A stretch of DNA of 64,000 nucleotides, from the NCBI GenBank assembly GCA_033063855.1, contig CP093830.1, positions 20,026,854-20,090,853 of the forward strand, read 5' to 3'. Under the pieces are notes generated by a model. That model worked only from the letters and a program-made list of their open reading frames with translations. It did not search any database and was not told the origin of the DNA. How positions within the stretch are numbered: position 1 is the first letter of the stretch; each line of letters starts with the position of its first letter. Positions 1 through 10,036 of this stretch are shown here, one piece after another. The DNA comes from Smittia aterrima (taxonomy: Eukaryota > Arthropoda > Insecta > Diptera > Chironomidae). The position numbers and the translations under genes are program-made.

Positions 1-1217
1 CGACGTTGATAAAACTGACACTCGCGACGAAAATAAGAAAAGTTTTTCCATCGAGAAAATGTTCAGACGGAAAAAATAAAAGAGAGGAAAACGCAATTTT
101 ATTTTCGGAAACGATCGCGAGAACATTTTCTCTTTAAATCGTCGATTGATCTCGCACTTAAATGTTTCATCATGAAACTTTGATGTCTATAAAGATTAGG
201 CTCTCATCGCTTTACAGTCTTCACAGAAAATTAAATTAATTTCATTTGATTATCAAGTTTAGTCCAAATTGATTGTAATCGGAATTTAATGTAAAATCAA
301 ATTTTTTATTCATGAAACATAAAATGTTGACAATCGCAGGTTGCGTGAGCTTCAGGGGAAACAATTTGAAATGAGCTTCACAGTTTTCTAATCTAACAAG
401 ATTTTCATATTCAAAATAAACTTTGATAAATTAAACTTTCCCTCCCACGCATTCTCCTCATTTGACCATCAAACAAATTCTAGGTGCAAAGAACCATTCT
501 GATGACCAAATTAATTACAATAAATTATGACCAATGACAAAAGTTTTGTAATTTCATTTCATTTTCATTCACAAAATATTATGTAAGTGTTTCATAAAAA
601 AAATTCTTGTCTGCATTCGATTAAATCATCACATCAACCTCGTCAACTTGATTGCGAAGAACAAACGCATTTCCGCTCCCCTAACAACATCACACTTGTT
701 GATCTCACTCAACCGTGATGAGAGTGACTGAATGAACTTAATTCTCTGATTAATGGTGATGCGATTTATGGCATAGTGAAAGAAAAATAAAAATTCGACC
801 TTTGCATATTTCTCTTTGTCAACCGAGAGGAAGTTTGTTTCCCTTTTTCCACCGCCACGTCCGACAAACATGCAACGATTCAGTTTAATTAAACAACTAA
901 GCTGAATAAATTAATTGAAATATGTTCTCGGCCGTTGCTCAACTTATCCCCTCCATAGTTTTGTTAAATGCAAATTCACTCGAACCAACAAGAATTTCAG
1001 GGTCGAGCAGTCTCTTAATTGTATTATGAACTTCATCTCATCGACATTAATTATATTTGATTTATGAATGGATGAATGTTTTCTTGAGCAAATCTTTTCG
1101 ACGACTTTTCTTTGCAAAGTTCTTTGTTTGGTTGAAGTCAACATTGCTATGAAAACAACGATCAAACAGTCGCTCACTCTCTTGCTCTCCTTCTTCTCGC
1201 GCTGCTTCGCTTGACGT
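1..1217. other. Non-coding stretch, nothing recognised
   Basis: AT-rich sequence without a convincing coding region on either strand. The short open frames here have no recognisable domain, no paralogue in the window and no clear splice partners. It ends at the candidate promoter near 1,220. Confidence 0.5.
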
Positions 1218-1260
1218 TCAGTTCGACCAGTTTATGTTGAAGTCTCGGTGTAAGCGGACG
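1218..1260 (+). promoter_or_regulatory. Candidate Pol II core promoter: Inr plus pause-button motif
   Basis: TCAGTT at 1218-1223 matches the arthropod initiator, with the likely +1 at A1220. GCGGACG at 1254-1260 fits the Drosophila pause-button consensus KCGRWCG and lies 34-40 bp downstream, close to where paused promoters carry it. The combination is more specific than an Inr alone. No coding exon follows nearby, so it probably drives a non-coding first exon. The nearest + strand gene is the harmonin-type gene, whose ATG exon also starts with a 3' splice site. Confidence 0.45.
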
Positions 1261-1594
1261 GATTTTTCGTTTTCTCTCGATGAGATCTTGTCTCATCCAA
1301 TGATTAATTGTGTAAAAAGTTAAACTAAATCTCATTAACCTGAAATATTCTCAAAGATCGAAGCAAAAATTTTCGTGTGAAAAAATTGGAAAAAAAAACT
1401 TCCTTGAACTTTTGTGCGAACTTTCAAGTGAATTTCATAAAGAAAAAAGTTTAAAAGAAAGAAGAAAACTTGTGAATAAAGAAGAGTCGATTAAACCGGA
1501 GGAAAAAAAGTTGAAGACTCATCGGATACATTGGTTCAGTCATGTGGATTACGCAAATTGAAAAAAATTATTAATTGCACGAAACGAATCGCAG
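1220..1594 (+). other. Candidate non-coding first exon (5' UTR)
   Basis: The stretch from the initiator to a GT donor (gcag|gtaaaa, exon end 1594) is purine-rich and lacks a long open frame, as expected of a 5' UTR exon. I infer that it splices to the acceptor at 10023-10024, just upstream of the harmonin-type ATG at 10037, which would make an intron of about 8.4 kb. It could instead belong to a separate non-coding transcript. Nothing in the sequence proves the join. Confidence 0.3.
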
Positions 1595-1831
1595 GTAAAA
1601 TCTAAATAAACAACAAATCGTAACTTGGAGTCATAATGTTTCAGTCTGAGAGCACACAAAGGCGACTCGTTGAGCAAACCGTCAATAAATTCCGCTTACT
1701 TCAAAGCAGCCACTCAGTCTTTTTATGAGAAAAGAAAAGATGATTTAATACACGAGACCAGAGCAAATTAAAAGGAAATTTCTGCTTCGTCTGGTCGCGC
1801 AGAAAAAAACTTATAACCGGTTTGTGATTTC

Positions 1832-2490
1832 AATGCCTGCAGCTATGAATTTTATAATTTTGCTCGAAGTACCGAGTGAGCTTGCGGAGTGAAAATTGCG
1901 CGAGTGATGTTGAAGTCATTCAGAGAATTCGACGCCGCAATTGAATCATGCGTTGAGCAATTAGAAAATCACTTTTCATTTCAATTGACTGTGACTTAAT
2001 GGATGAACTTGAGAAATCGTCGTTTGTCTGTTTAAGGAAGTTTGTTGTCGTTAATTGATTGTTGAAAGTTGCATCGAGTCAAATGCATCATGCGGTGAAG
2101 ACATTAACTGCAATCGCAGAGACTTGGGCGAGAGTCAAGGAAAACGTTTCCTGTTTCTAATAATTCATTCTTTGCTTTGAACTTTTCTCACTCGCGGAAA
2201 ACTTGCACAATCGCATTGAGTCACTTCAGTAAGTGAAACAATGTTCGCCTTCGCTGTCCGATCGTCTCTCTCGCCATTCCTTCACATGATCGAAAATTAA
2301 AAGAAATTTCACGTAACTTTACTTCGATTGAGTTCATCGATTGTGTTGGACGACGCGACGAGAGAAAGAAAAGACTGAAAATGAAAAACCCAAGCCGACA
2401 TCCATGAATGGCCGCGAATGAGACAAAACGATAAGCAGAAAAGATTTCAACGACCGAAAACAGAGACAAGTGGAAGCAAAGTGTTTGTCT
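1832..2490 (+). repeat. Direct repeat, left copy (about 0.65 kb)
   Basis: This block recurs in the same orientation at 5474-6121. From about 1888 the two copies are almost identical. Differences are an indel at the left end (near 1855-1880) and a short replaced segment near 2455-2475. There is no recognisable coding content; the shared minus-strand open frame (inside 2221-2547) has no family resemblance and is split differently in the two copies. The high identity implies a recent segmental duplication. Confidence 0.85.
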
Positions 2491-2746
2491 TGATGTTTTA
2501 TCGCGATTCACATTTGACTGTGGCTGATTAATCTGTCGTTCCTCCATTCAATGAGATTCGATGAAGTTAATTTAATAAGCTAATTGGCGATTTCCTTCTT
2601 CATAATTATTATTGCACGTGGGAGTTTAATCTTTATTCACCGTTGAAACCAATCGAGTCTGAATAAATTAACTTCGTTTCTTCCTTCGTCGACCAAAATA
2701 ATAATTCAAATGATTAGTTTACAAAAAAAAAAATTTAATGCGAAAA

Positions 2747-2872
2747 ACTCAAAATTTTTTGGGATTCGAACCCAAGACTTTTGAATTCACACACTTTGTA
2801 TATTCTAAGCAAAGTGATTAAATCTTAATTTATAGCTTTGAGATTGCTTTGGCTAAACTTCATTTTATGTGA
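2747..2872 (-). mobile_element. tRNA-like SINE, copy 1
   Basis: On the minus strand this holds the shared upstream motif ATGAAGTTTAGCCAAA, a D-arm-like segment, then GGGTTCGAATCCC, a perfect Pol III B box/T-arm. The same order occurs at 2935-3056, 6514-6628, 9303-9428 and 9487-9607. A tRNA-derived SINE is the simplest reading. No acceptor-stem pairing was seen, so it is not an intact tRNA gene. The family name is unknown to me. Confidence 0.6.
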
Positions 2873-2934
2873 AGAAATTTGTAAAAAAAAATTCAAAGTG
2901 TACAAAATTAATAGAGCAATTAAATAAGAAGTTT

Positions 2935-3056
2935 GGGGATTCGAACCCATGAGCTCTCGCATTCAAAATGACTATTTAAATTTATAATCGAACTCTTCGA
3001 CAATTTTCAATTTCATCTTAAAATTCATTTTGGCTAAACTTCATTTCAAATCAAGA
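2935..3056 (-). mobile_element. tRNA-like SINE, copy 2
   Basis: Second minus-strand copy of the B-box element: ATGAAGTTTAGCCAAAATG upstream and GGGTTCGAATCCCC downstream in element orientation. It abuts the outer end of the left inverted-repeat arm, which begins at about 3057. A SINE sits in the mirror position (9303) outside the right arm. Confidence 0.6.
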
Positions 3057-4150
3057 AATTGGGACAACTTTTCTGTCCCACAAAATTTTTGTTGACTTTT
3101 AAATCATTTTCGGATTTTTTGGTGGCCGCGGACTCGCCGACACAAAAAACAGCTTTAAACATCGATTCGTTCGTGTCGAATTGTAAATCATTGATCGTCG
3201 TTGATCGCCTTTCGATTCGCTCGATCGTTTCATTAAATTAAATTTATTTTTCCCAACATTGCTGAGCTTCTGAAGAGAATCGATGTGAAGTTTTGTAATT
3301 ACAGAAGAGAGCAGCGAAATAGCCGACACATCCGTTCTCGTCATTCCATCTCTCGACTCGGTCCGGTTTGTTGCTCTTTGACCAAAATTCTTTGTTTTTG
3401 TTTTGTTCGCTGTCGCGTTTAAATTATTTCATCGCAGCTCGTTATTTCAACCTGAACTGAACCTGTTCGTTCATCGTCATTGGAAATGATTCACGCGATG
3501 CGAAGTTCAAATTCAATTAGTGTGTCAACATTTTGATTTTTGGAAATCCTTCATCGGGGAAGTCAAAATTAATTGCAGAAGAGCTGTTTAATTATTCAGA
3601 TAGTGAGACAGACAGAAACTGTCGCGCCATATGGCAAATGAATGCAAAGGGAACTTGATATGCAACGCGATAAGAAAGCGAGCGTTAAGAAACGTTCTTC
3701 TTGAACCTTCTGTTTACAGTTGCCTTCGTTCTCGTGAGTCGCTCTTGTAATTATAATAATGAAAACGATGATGAAGAACCAACTCGGCAAACGTGAAATT
3801 TGCTTCTTCATTGCCTTCTGGCTACGCTGTATCAACCGGTGAACGGCGAGCGTTGAAAAGCGCTTAATCTAAGAAGTTTTCTTTCCAACTTCTGCCAATG
3901 ACCTTAAACTTCTGACTCATCCATCGGTTCCCCTCTTAGATTCTTCACTTTTATTCTGTTCTTTACGCGTTGCCATTCTCAAGTAATCACCATGGAGAAA
4001 AGCACTAACCTTCTACAAAGTAGCGACAAACATTCTCAATCGAACCATGGAGACTGTCGCTTGGTTGTTAATGTTTCCGTTCTCACCAGCAATTAATTCA
4101 AAAGTATTTATGAAAAGTTTTTTCGACTCAATTTCTCTGCAAGAGCCTTG
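3057..4150 (+). repeat. Inverted repeat, left arm
   Basis: The reverse complement of this segment recurs at 7570-9302. The best-matching core is about 3310-4010 against 7730-8405, nearly base for base. The outer part (3057-3200) matches 9145-9302. The inner end (about 4015-4150) matches 7570-7728 with more divergence. The shared open frame at 3596-3835 (-) and 7902-8141 (+) follows from the repeat and has no recognised domain. Confidence 0.85.
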
Positions 4151-5473
4151 CGATCGTAATTTGCCCTTTAGGAGTCTCTTTCTCTCAAAACCAGTTTCAT
4201 CTCAACTGTTGAAGATACGACGTACAAAATGCCATGTAAGCGAAGTGAAACACATTGAAATTACCAGTCGCGACGAGACCTTTAATTTCAGCATGCAAAA
4301 GATTCACTCCTTAAAGTCACAACAAGTTTCGTCAGACGACGAACCTGTCGATGATGCCAAACAGTACCAACAAAGCCACGACTACTTTTAATCGATTTCC
4401 AATTGATAAACGAGCGATTCATAAAGTAAATTGAAAAGTTTTGTTACTTGTCGTGGCGGCTTTTGTCGTCGCTTCGACACAAAAAAAAAACAATTTTTTT
4501 AAAGCGAAAGGCGGGAAAAGTAAGAAATATTTTAAATACTTTTTAGAAAGTGAAATTCTTCATCGCGAATGACGCACACTCGGTAAATCGTTTTTGGCTC
4601 TTTTCTTTATTAATCTCGACTCGGGCTCATGTCACTAAAGAGAGAAAATGATTTCACTTCATTTCAAAAATTGCATGATATTTTATTTGAATCATCATCG
4701 CGATGATCAACAAACTTACAAACTCGCTCGATGATCTCAAATTTCGCTTTCTTCTCGTGAACGTTTGAGATTGCATAAGAAGAATACAAACGAGTACTGT
4801 CATGTTAGACGATAAAAGGTTTGAGATTTTGTAATTCAATCAAATATTTCTCTTTGGCAAATTGAATTTATTGTGCAATCGGAAAATTAATGCAGAAAAT
4901 TTAATTTAAGGTAAAGAGACTTTGAGAGTTGCAAACAGAAGCCTGAAGAAATGTTAATTTAAGCAGAGACTTATGCAGATTATAGTTTGATCTGAGAATT
5001 ATGCAAATTTCACGACTTCATGCATAATTATTACGACTACAACGACTGAGACAAAGACTCTTGTTTTTCTCTTGGTTTAAGAACATTTTGTGCTTTTGGG
5101 GAACGTCAAGCGATGAAAGTCTTGATGCAAATCACAATTGAATTATTTATATTAATTAAAAGATTAATCTTGAAATTATCTAATCAAGTGTCTGAGTAGT
5201 GACCTCGCACGTGACGGCATTTTAACTCAAACCAAGCAGTTCTCCTTTGCTTTTAAATTCCTCACGACAAAACAAACTTTCAGTCTGCAATTTCCGTAAA
5301 CAAACAATTGAATAAAATATTTAAAAAACAAAATTCTTTAAACTTTTTTTTGTGTTTTATTGCGCACAGCAAGACCGTTTGGCGACTTTTAAATTTCTCT
5401 GACTGTCGATGGAGGAAACATTAATATTCAATTGTAAACAGGTTTCTTTATATCTTGCCTTCGATTGAATTCA
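4151..5473. other. Spacer inside the inverted repeat, nothing recognised
   Basis: No coding region, RNA gene or repeat was recognised. A 114-codon open frame ending at 4391 begins in the diverged end of the left arm and resembles no known family. Confidence 0.4.
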
Positions 5474-6121
5474 ATGCCTGGAGCTATGAATTTTATTGCG
5501 AAGCTTGCGGAGTGAAAATAGCGCGAGTGATGTTGAAGTCATTCAGAGAATTCGACGCCGCAATTGAATCATGCGTTGAGCAATTAGAAAATCACTTTTC
5601 ATTTCAATTGACTGTGACTTAATGGATGAACTTGAGAAATCGTCGTTTGTCTGTTTAAGGAAGTTTGTTGTCGTTAATTGATTGTTGAAAGTTGCATCGA
5701 GTCAAATGCATCATGCGGTGAAGACATTAACTGCAATCGCAGAGACTTGGGCGAGAGTCAAGGAAAACGTTTCCTGTTTCTAATAATTCATTCTTTGCTT
5801 TGAACTTTTCTCACTCGCGGAAAACTTGCACAATCGCATTGAGTCACTTCAGTAAGTGAAACAATGTTCGCCTTCGCTGTCCGATCGTCTCTCTCGCCAT
5901 TCCTTCACATGATCGAAAATTAAAAGAAATTTCACGTAACTTTACTTCGATTGAGTTCATCGATTGTGTTGGACGACGCGACGAGAGAAAGAAAAGACTG
6001 AAAATGAAAAACCCAAGCCGACAGCCATGAATGGCCGCGAATGAGACAAAACGATAAGCAGAAAAGATTTCAACGACAGCTAAAGAAGAAAAAACCGCGA
6101 CAAGTGGAAGCAAAGTGTTTG
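5474..6121 (+). repeat. Direct repeat, right copy
   Basis: Same-orientation copy of 1832-2490. It lies between the arms of the inverted repeat, whereas the left copy lies outside, so the two duplications were separate events or the order was later rearranged. Confidence 0.85.
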
Positions 6122-6513
6122 GATTGGGTCTTTAAACTTTGATTAAACGTTGACACGTGATTACATTTCAAAAGGTTTTGAAGATCTTTTCATCAAGTTG
6201 TTTCTAAGATGATTTAAAAACTATTTGAGCTGTTTATGTTCGCTACTAGAGTAAGCCAAGAAATATTTTTTGAAGAAGGCGCGTCCATGAAGTAAAAAGC
6301 TAAACGATTTTATTCGAGGAAGTTGTTGAAGGGTTTACAACTTAAACACGATTTTAATTAATTTTACATCATGTTCCTGGAATATTTTGATTGCTTTTTC
6401 ATTTGAAAGAAATGTTCATTGATTTGAGTTTCCGTCTAAATCGAGGAAGCGTCCAATCATCATTTGAGAATACCAAAATAAAGAATCAAACCTCTCTGAT
6501 GAAATAATGATTT

Positions 6514-6628
6514 AAAATGAAGTTTAGCCAAAATGATTTAAAGATAAAAATGAAAATGATCGATTTAACATAAATTATTCACTTGGAACTTGAGAGTTCC
6601 TGGGTTCGAATCCCAAAAAATTTGATAA
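6514..6628 (+). mobile_element. tRNA-like SINE, copy 3
   Basis: Plus-strand copy with AATGAAGTTTAGCCAAAATG at its start and TGGGTTCGAATCCCA near its end, matching the B-box consensus. It sits alone in the spacer of the inverted repeat. Confidence 0.6.
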
Positions 6629-7569
6629 ATGTTGAAAAAATTTTTTTTCACCAATCTCGTAAAGAAATGTCCTCAGCTACGCACTTTCATCTTGATTCTC
6701 ATGCTCTCAGTGAACAACATCAATTATCATTGTTCACTTAACTAACGCGCCGGCGTTTTCACTTTTTATGACAAGAAGAAAAGGTTTAAACGAAAGTGAT
6801 TAGATGCTTCAATAGCGCTTGTAATTTCGTTTTAATCGACTTTTCCGACTCTCTTATCTTCAATTAAAATCAATTGAAACATTTTTTTAAAAAAAGTCTC
6901 TGATTTCGTTGAAAGCAAATTTCGTCGACAATCGGCGAGATTAAACACAGAAAATTACGATTTAAACTGAATTTCGTGCGAGCAAATGGACCATTGAAAG
7001 AAACAAATTGCGAAACTCTTCCATAATAAGTAACTCGACAACCACTCGAGCTCGACTTCGGTAGCGAGAAAGATTTAATTCGTAAGTGAAAAATCCTTCG
7101 CTCGGTAATGTTTTCTTGTTTCTTTGAATAATCGCAAATTTATTCATTGCTTGCACTAGTTTCGAGTTTAGATAACGCGATCGTAGACAAGCTAATCCTT
7201 TTGAAATGAGCTCGCGCTGCTGCAGCTCTTTCATGATTTCTGAGAAGAGATTTTCTAGTCAAGATTTTGCCAAGAAAATGTTAAGAAGAATGTGAGGGAA
7301 ACTGGTTTTAATGTTTTGCTAAAGGTTATTGGGGAACGATCCATAATTCCGTCGCTCTAAGCTCTTAGATTGCATCGAAATCGTTCCCAGCGATGAATGT
7401 AATACGAACTCTCCTCAAAGTCATCGCCAAAAAGATTCAACTTACAAAGTCTCGAGGAGTAAGTGTCAGATAATCTAAACAATACTCGTCTAATATCATT
7501 AAATTACCATTGCGGCTCCCCCGGAGTTCAAGCAACCATCTTAATGACGCAACAACTTTCAAAACGCTC
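6629..7569. other. Spacer, nothing recognised
   Basis: No gene or repeat could be supported here. The 90-codon frame at 6962-7234 (-) shows no domain and no codon conservation with another copy. Confidence 0.4.
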
Positions 7570-9302
7570 TGGAAGGTCAAAAGATTGAAATTCACTTAAG
7601 ACGCTTTCAATAATATTTTCGAGGTAATTGGGTTGAGAACGGAAACGCTTACAAAAATTGTTTTTCCACACAACAGTCGCCATGGATCGTTGGGGTCGGA
7701 CGAGAGTAGTTAACTGCTTTCTAGAAGGTTAGTGCTTTTCTCCATGGTGATTACTTGAGAATGGCAACGCGTAAAGAACAGAATAAAAGTGAAGAATCTA
7801 AGAGGGGAACCGATGGATGAGTCAGAAGTTTAAGGTCATTGGCAGAAGTTGGAAAGAAAACTTCTTAGATTAAGCGCTTTTCAACGCTCGCCGTTCACCG
7901 GTTGATACAGCGTAGCCAGAAGGCAATGAAGAAGCAAATTTCACGTTTGCCGAGTTGGTTCTTCATCATCGTTTTCATTATTATAATTACAAGAGCGACT
8001 CACGAGAACGAAGGCAACTGTAAACAGAAGGTTCAAGAAGAACGTTTCTTAACGCTCGCTTTCTTATCGCGTTGCATATCAAGTTCCCTTTGCATTCATT
8101 TGCCATATGGCGCGACAGTTTCTGTCTGTCTCACTATCTGAATAATTAAACAGCTCTTCTGCAATTAATTTTGACTTCCCCCGATGAAGGATTTCCAAAA
8201 ATCAAAATGTTGACACACTAATTGAAGTTGAACTTCGCATCGCGTGAATCATTTCCAATGACGATGAACGAACAGGTTCAGTTCAGGTTGAAATAACGAG
8301 CTGCGATGAAATAATTTAAACGCGACAGCGAACAAAACAAAAACAAAGAATTTTGGTCAAAGAGCAACAAACCGGACCGAGTCGAGAGATTGAATGACGA
8401 GAAACGGATGCATCGAGCTCCCCTTACTCAATCGAAAACTTTTGTTTATTAAACTTTGTTGTATTGACAAGTGTTTAACAGCAAACAGTTTATCAAACCT
8501 TTTAAAAGTTAAATTCGTTTCATTCTTTTTATTCTCGATGTACAAAAGTCTCTTGCTGTTCGGTAATTTCGTGGCCTCTTACGCTATTCTTCTTTCCGTT
8601 TTCTTCTTCTTCAAATTCAAATTGAGACTAAAACGATCCTGAAGAGAATGGAATTAAATTTTCGTTAGATTTCGCTAGCTCAAGACATTGTTAGATTCTT
8701 CTTTGTGATCTTTTATCTGTTTCAATGGTTTTTGAGATTACTCTCCTTTGCTATTTCGTTAAAGAAGTTTGTTTTAAGTTGTTTATTTCGCGCGAATTAT
8801 TTTGAAGAGACTTCAAAGCGGCGATTGAATTATTCATGGAGAACAGCAAACCTCGATCGATTGTCACAGTCGCAAATGGATTTTTTATGTGAATCTGCGA
8901 GGCTTCGAAGACTTGCAACCTCGCTTACAACGTTTACACATTTCCTAAGAGCATTAAGTTGTCGCAAATTTCGGTGTGAACATAACAGAGATCATTAACA
9001 GTGAGATGATGAACAAAGTGTTAAATAATTAAAGGTTTTGCCTTCTGTTTCGATGTCGGTCAGGACAAAAAATTAAACCACGGAAGAAAAATTATTATTT
9101 CAGCTTCTCGACATGTGGCAAAGTCAATAAATAAGTCAACATTCGTCGATCGATGATTTACAATTCGACACGAACGAATCGACGTTAAACACTGTTAGCT
9201 CGAAGTGTTTTTTGTGTTGGCGAGTCGCGTCGACCAAAAAATCCGAAAATGATTGAAAAGTCAACAAGATTTTGTGGGACAGAAAAGTTGTCCCAATTTC
9301 TT
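7570..9302 (-). repeat. Inverted repeat, right arm (interrupted)
   Basis: Reverse complement of 3057-4150. The match runs from about 7570 to 8405, breaks, and resumes from about 9145 to 9302. The intervening 0.74 kb (8406-9144) is absent from the left arm, so it is either an insertion here or a deletion there. That extra block carries a 97-codon open frame (8705-8998) that I do not recognise and do not call as a gene. Confidence 0.8.
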
Positions 9303-9428
9303 GATTTAAATTGAGGTTTAGCCAAAATGTTTTCAAAGTCACAAATTAAAGTTTAGTTGCTTTGCTAGAGAGCAAAAGTTTGATGAGCGTATGTTCATGG
9401 GTTCGAATCCCGAAAAATTGATCCAAAA
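9303..9428 (+). mobile_element. tRNA-like SINE, copy 4
   Basis: It has GAGGTTTAGCCAAAATG upstream, a D-arm-like TAGTTGCTTTGCTAGAGAGC, and TGGGTTCGAATCCCG. It lies directly outside the right inverted-repeat arm, mirroring copy 2. Confidence 0.65.
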
Positions 9429-9486
9429 TTATATCACTTGATGTTTTGTTATTTTTTACTCGTCAATTTTTCTATTGACTTCGTAG

Positions 9487-9607
9487 TTTAAATGAAGATT
9501 AGCCGAGTTGATATTCGAAGTAATAAATTAAGATTTAGTCGCTTTGCTAGAACAAATAGTTTCACAAAAGGTCGACTCGAGGTTCGAATCCTCATCGAAT
9601 TATCTCA
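9487..9607 (+). mobile_element. tRNA-like SINE, copy 5
   Basis: It has AATGAAGATTAGCCGAGTTG, then TAGTCGCTTTGCTAGAAC and GAGGTTCGAATCCTC. It matches copies 1 and 4 best over the D-arm-like part. The SINE pair 4+5 outside the right arm mirrors the pair 1+2 outside the left arm. Confidence 0.65.
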
Positions 9608-10036
9608 TGATCGCTATAATTTTTTTTTTAATTTTCAACGTAGATCGCAACGCGTGCGCCTAAAATTATTAGATCATAAAATACGCGATAGAGAAATTTC
9701 CGCTGCGAGGTGATTGATCAATGAACGAACGAATGCAACAGCGCGCATTTCAACAGAAAAGCAATGCTCAGTCGTTTGCGGCTTTTACGAGACATCTCGG
9801 CGACTTGAAACTTTCCTTTTTTTTCGCTAGTATCTCAATCATTTTTGTTAAAAACAAAAAAAAAGTTGTTTTTTTCCTAACAACAGTCTCAATGATAATT
9901 AGAGAGTAACGACGGGATTTAGTGCTTGATTCGCGTTGCCATCATGTGACTCGCTGCGAAATAACATTTGTCGAATATCAATCTCTAATGAATTCAATTA
10001 ACAGACTTTCATCAACACTTCCAGGTTGAGCCAGCT

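Noticed and set aside
2221..2547. Minus-strand frame shared with 5844-6113
   Set aside because: Shared because of the direct repeat; the N-terminal parts differ and no domain is present.
2750..2775. tRNA gene suggested by the B box GGTTCGAATCC (also at 2940, 6601, 9400, 9570)
   Set aside because: No complete cloverleaf with paired acceptor stems around any of the five sites. The shared non-tRNA leader indicates SINE copies.
3596..3835. 79-codon frame identical at 7902-8141
   Set aside because: Identity follows from the inverted repeat; no signal of coding function, and the product resembles no family.
4047..4391. 114-codon open frame, + strand
   Set aside because: Starts in a diverged inverted-repeat arm, has no domain and is not preserved in the other arm.
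8705..8998. 97-codon frame in the extra block of the right arm
   Set aside because: No recognisable motif, no splice context and no paralogue.
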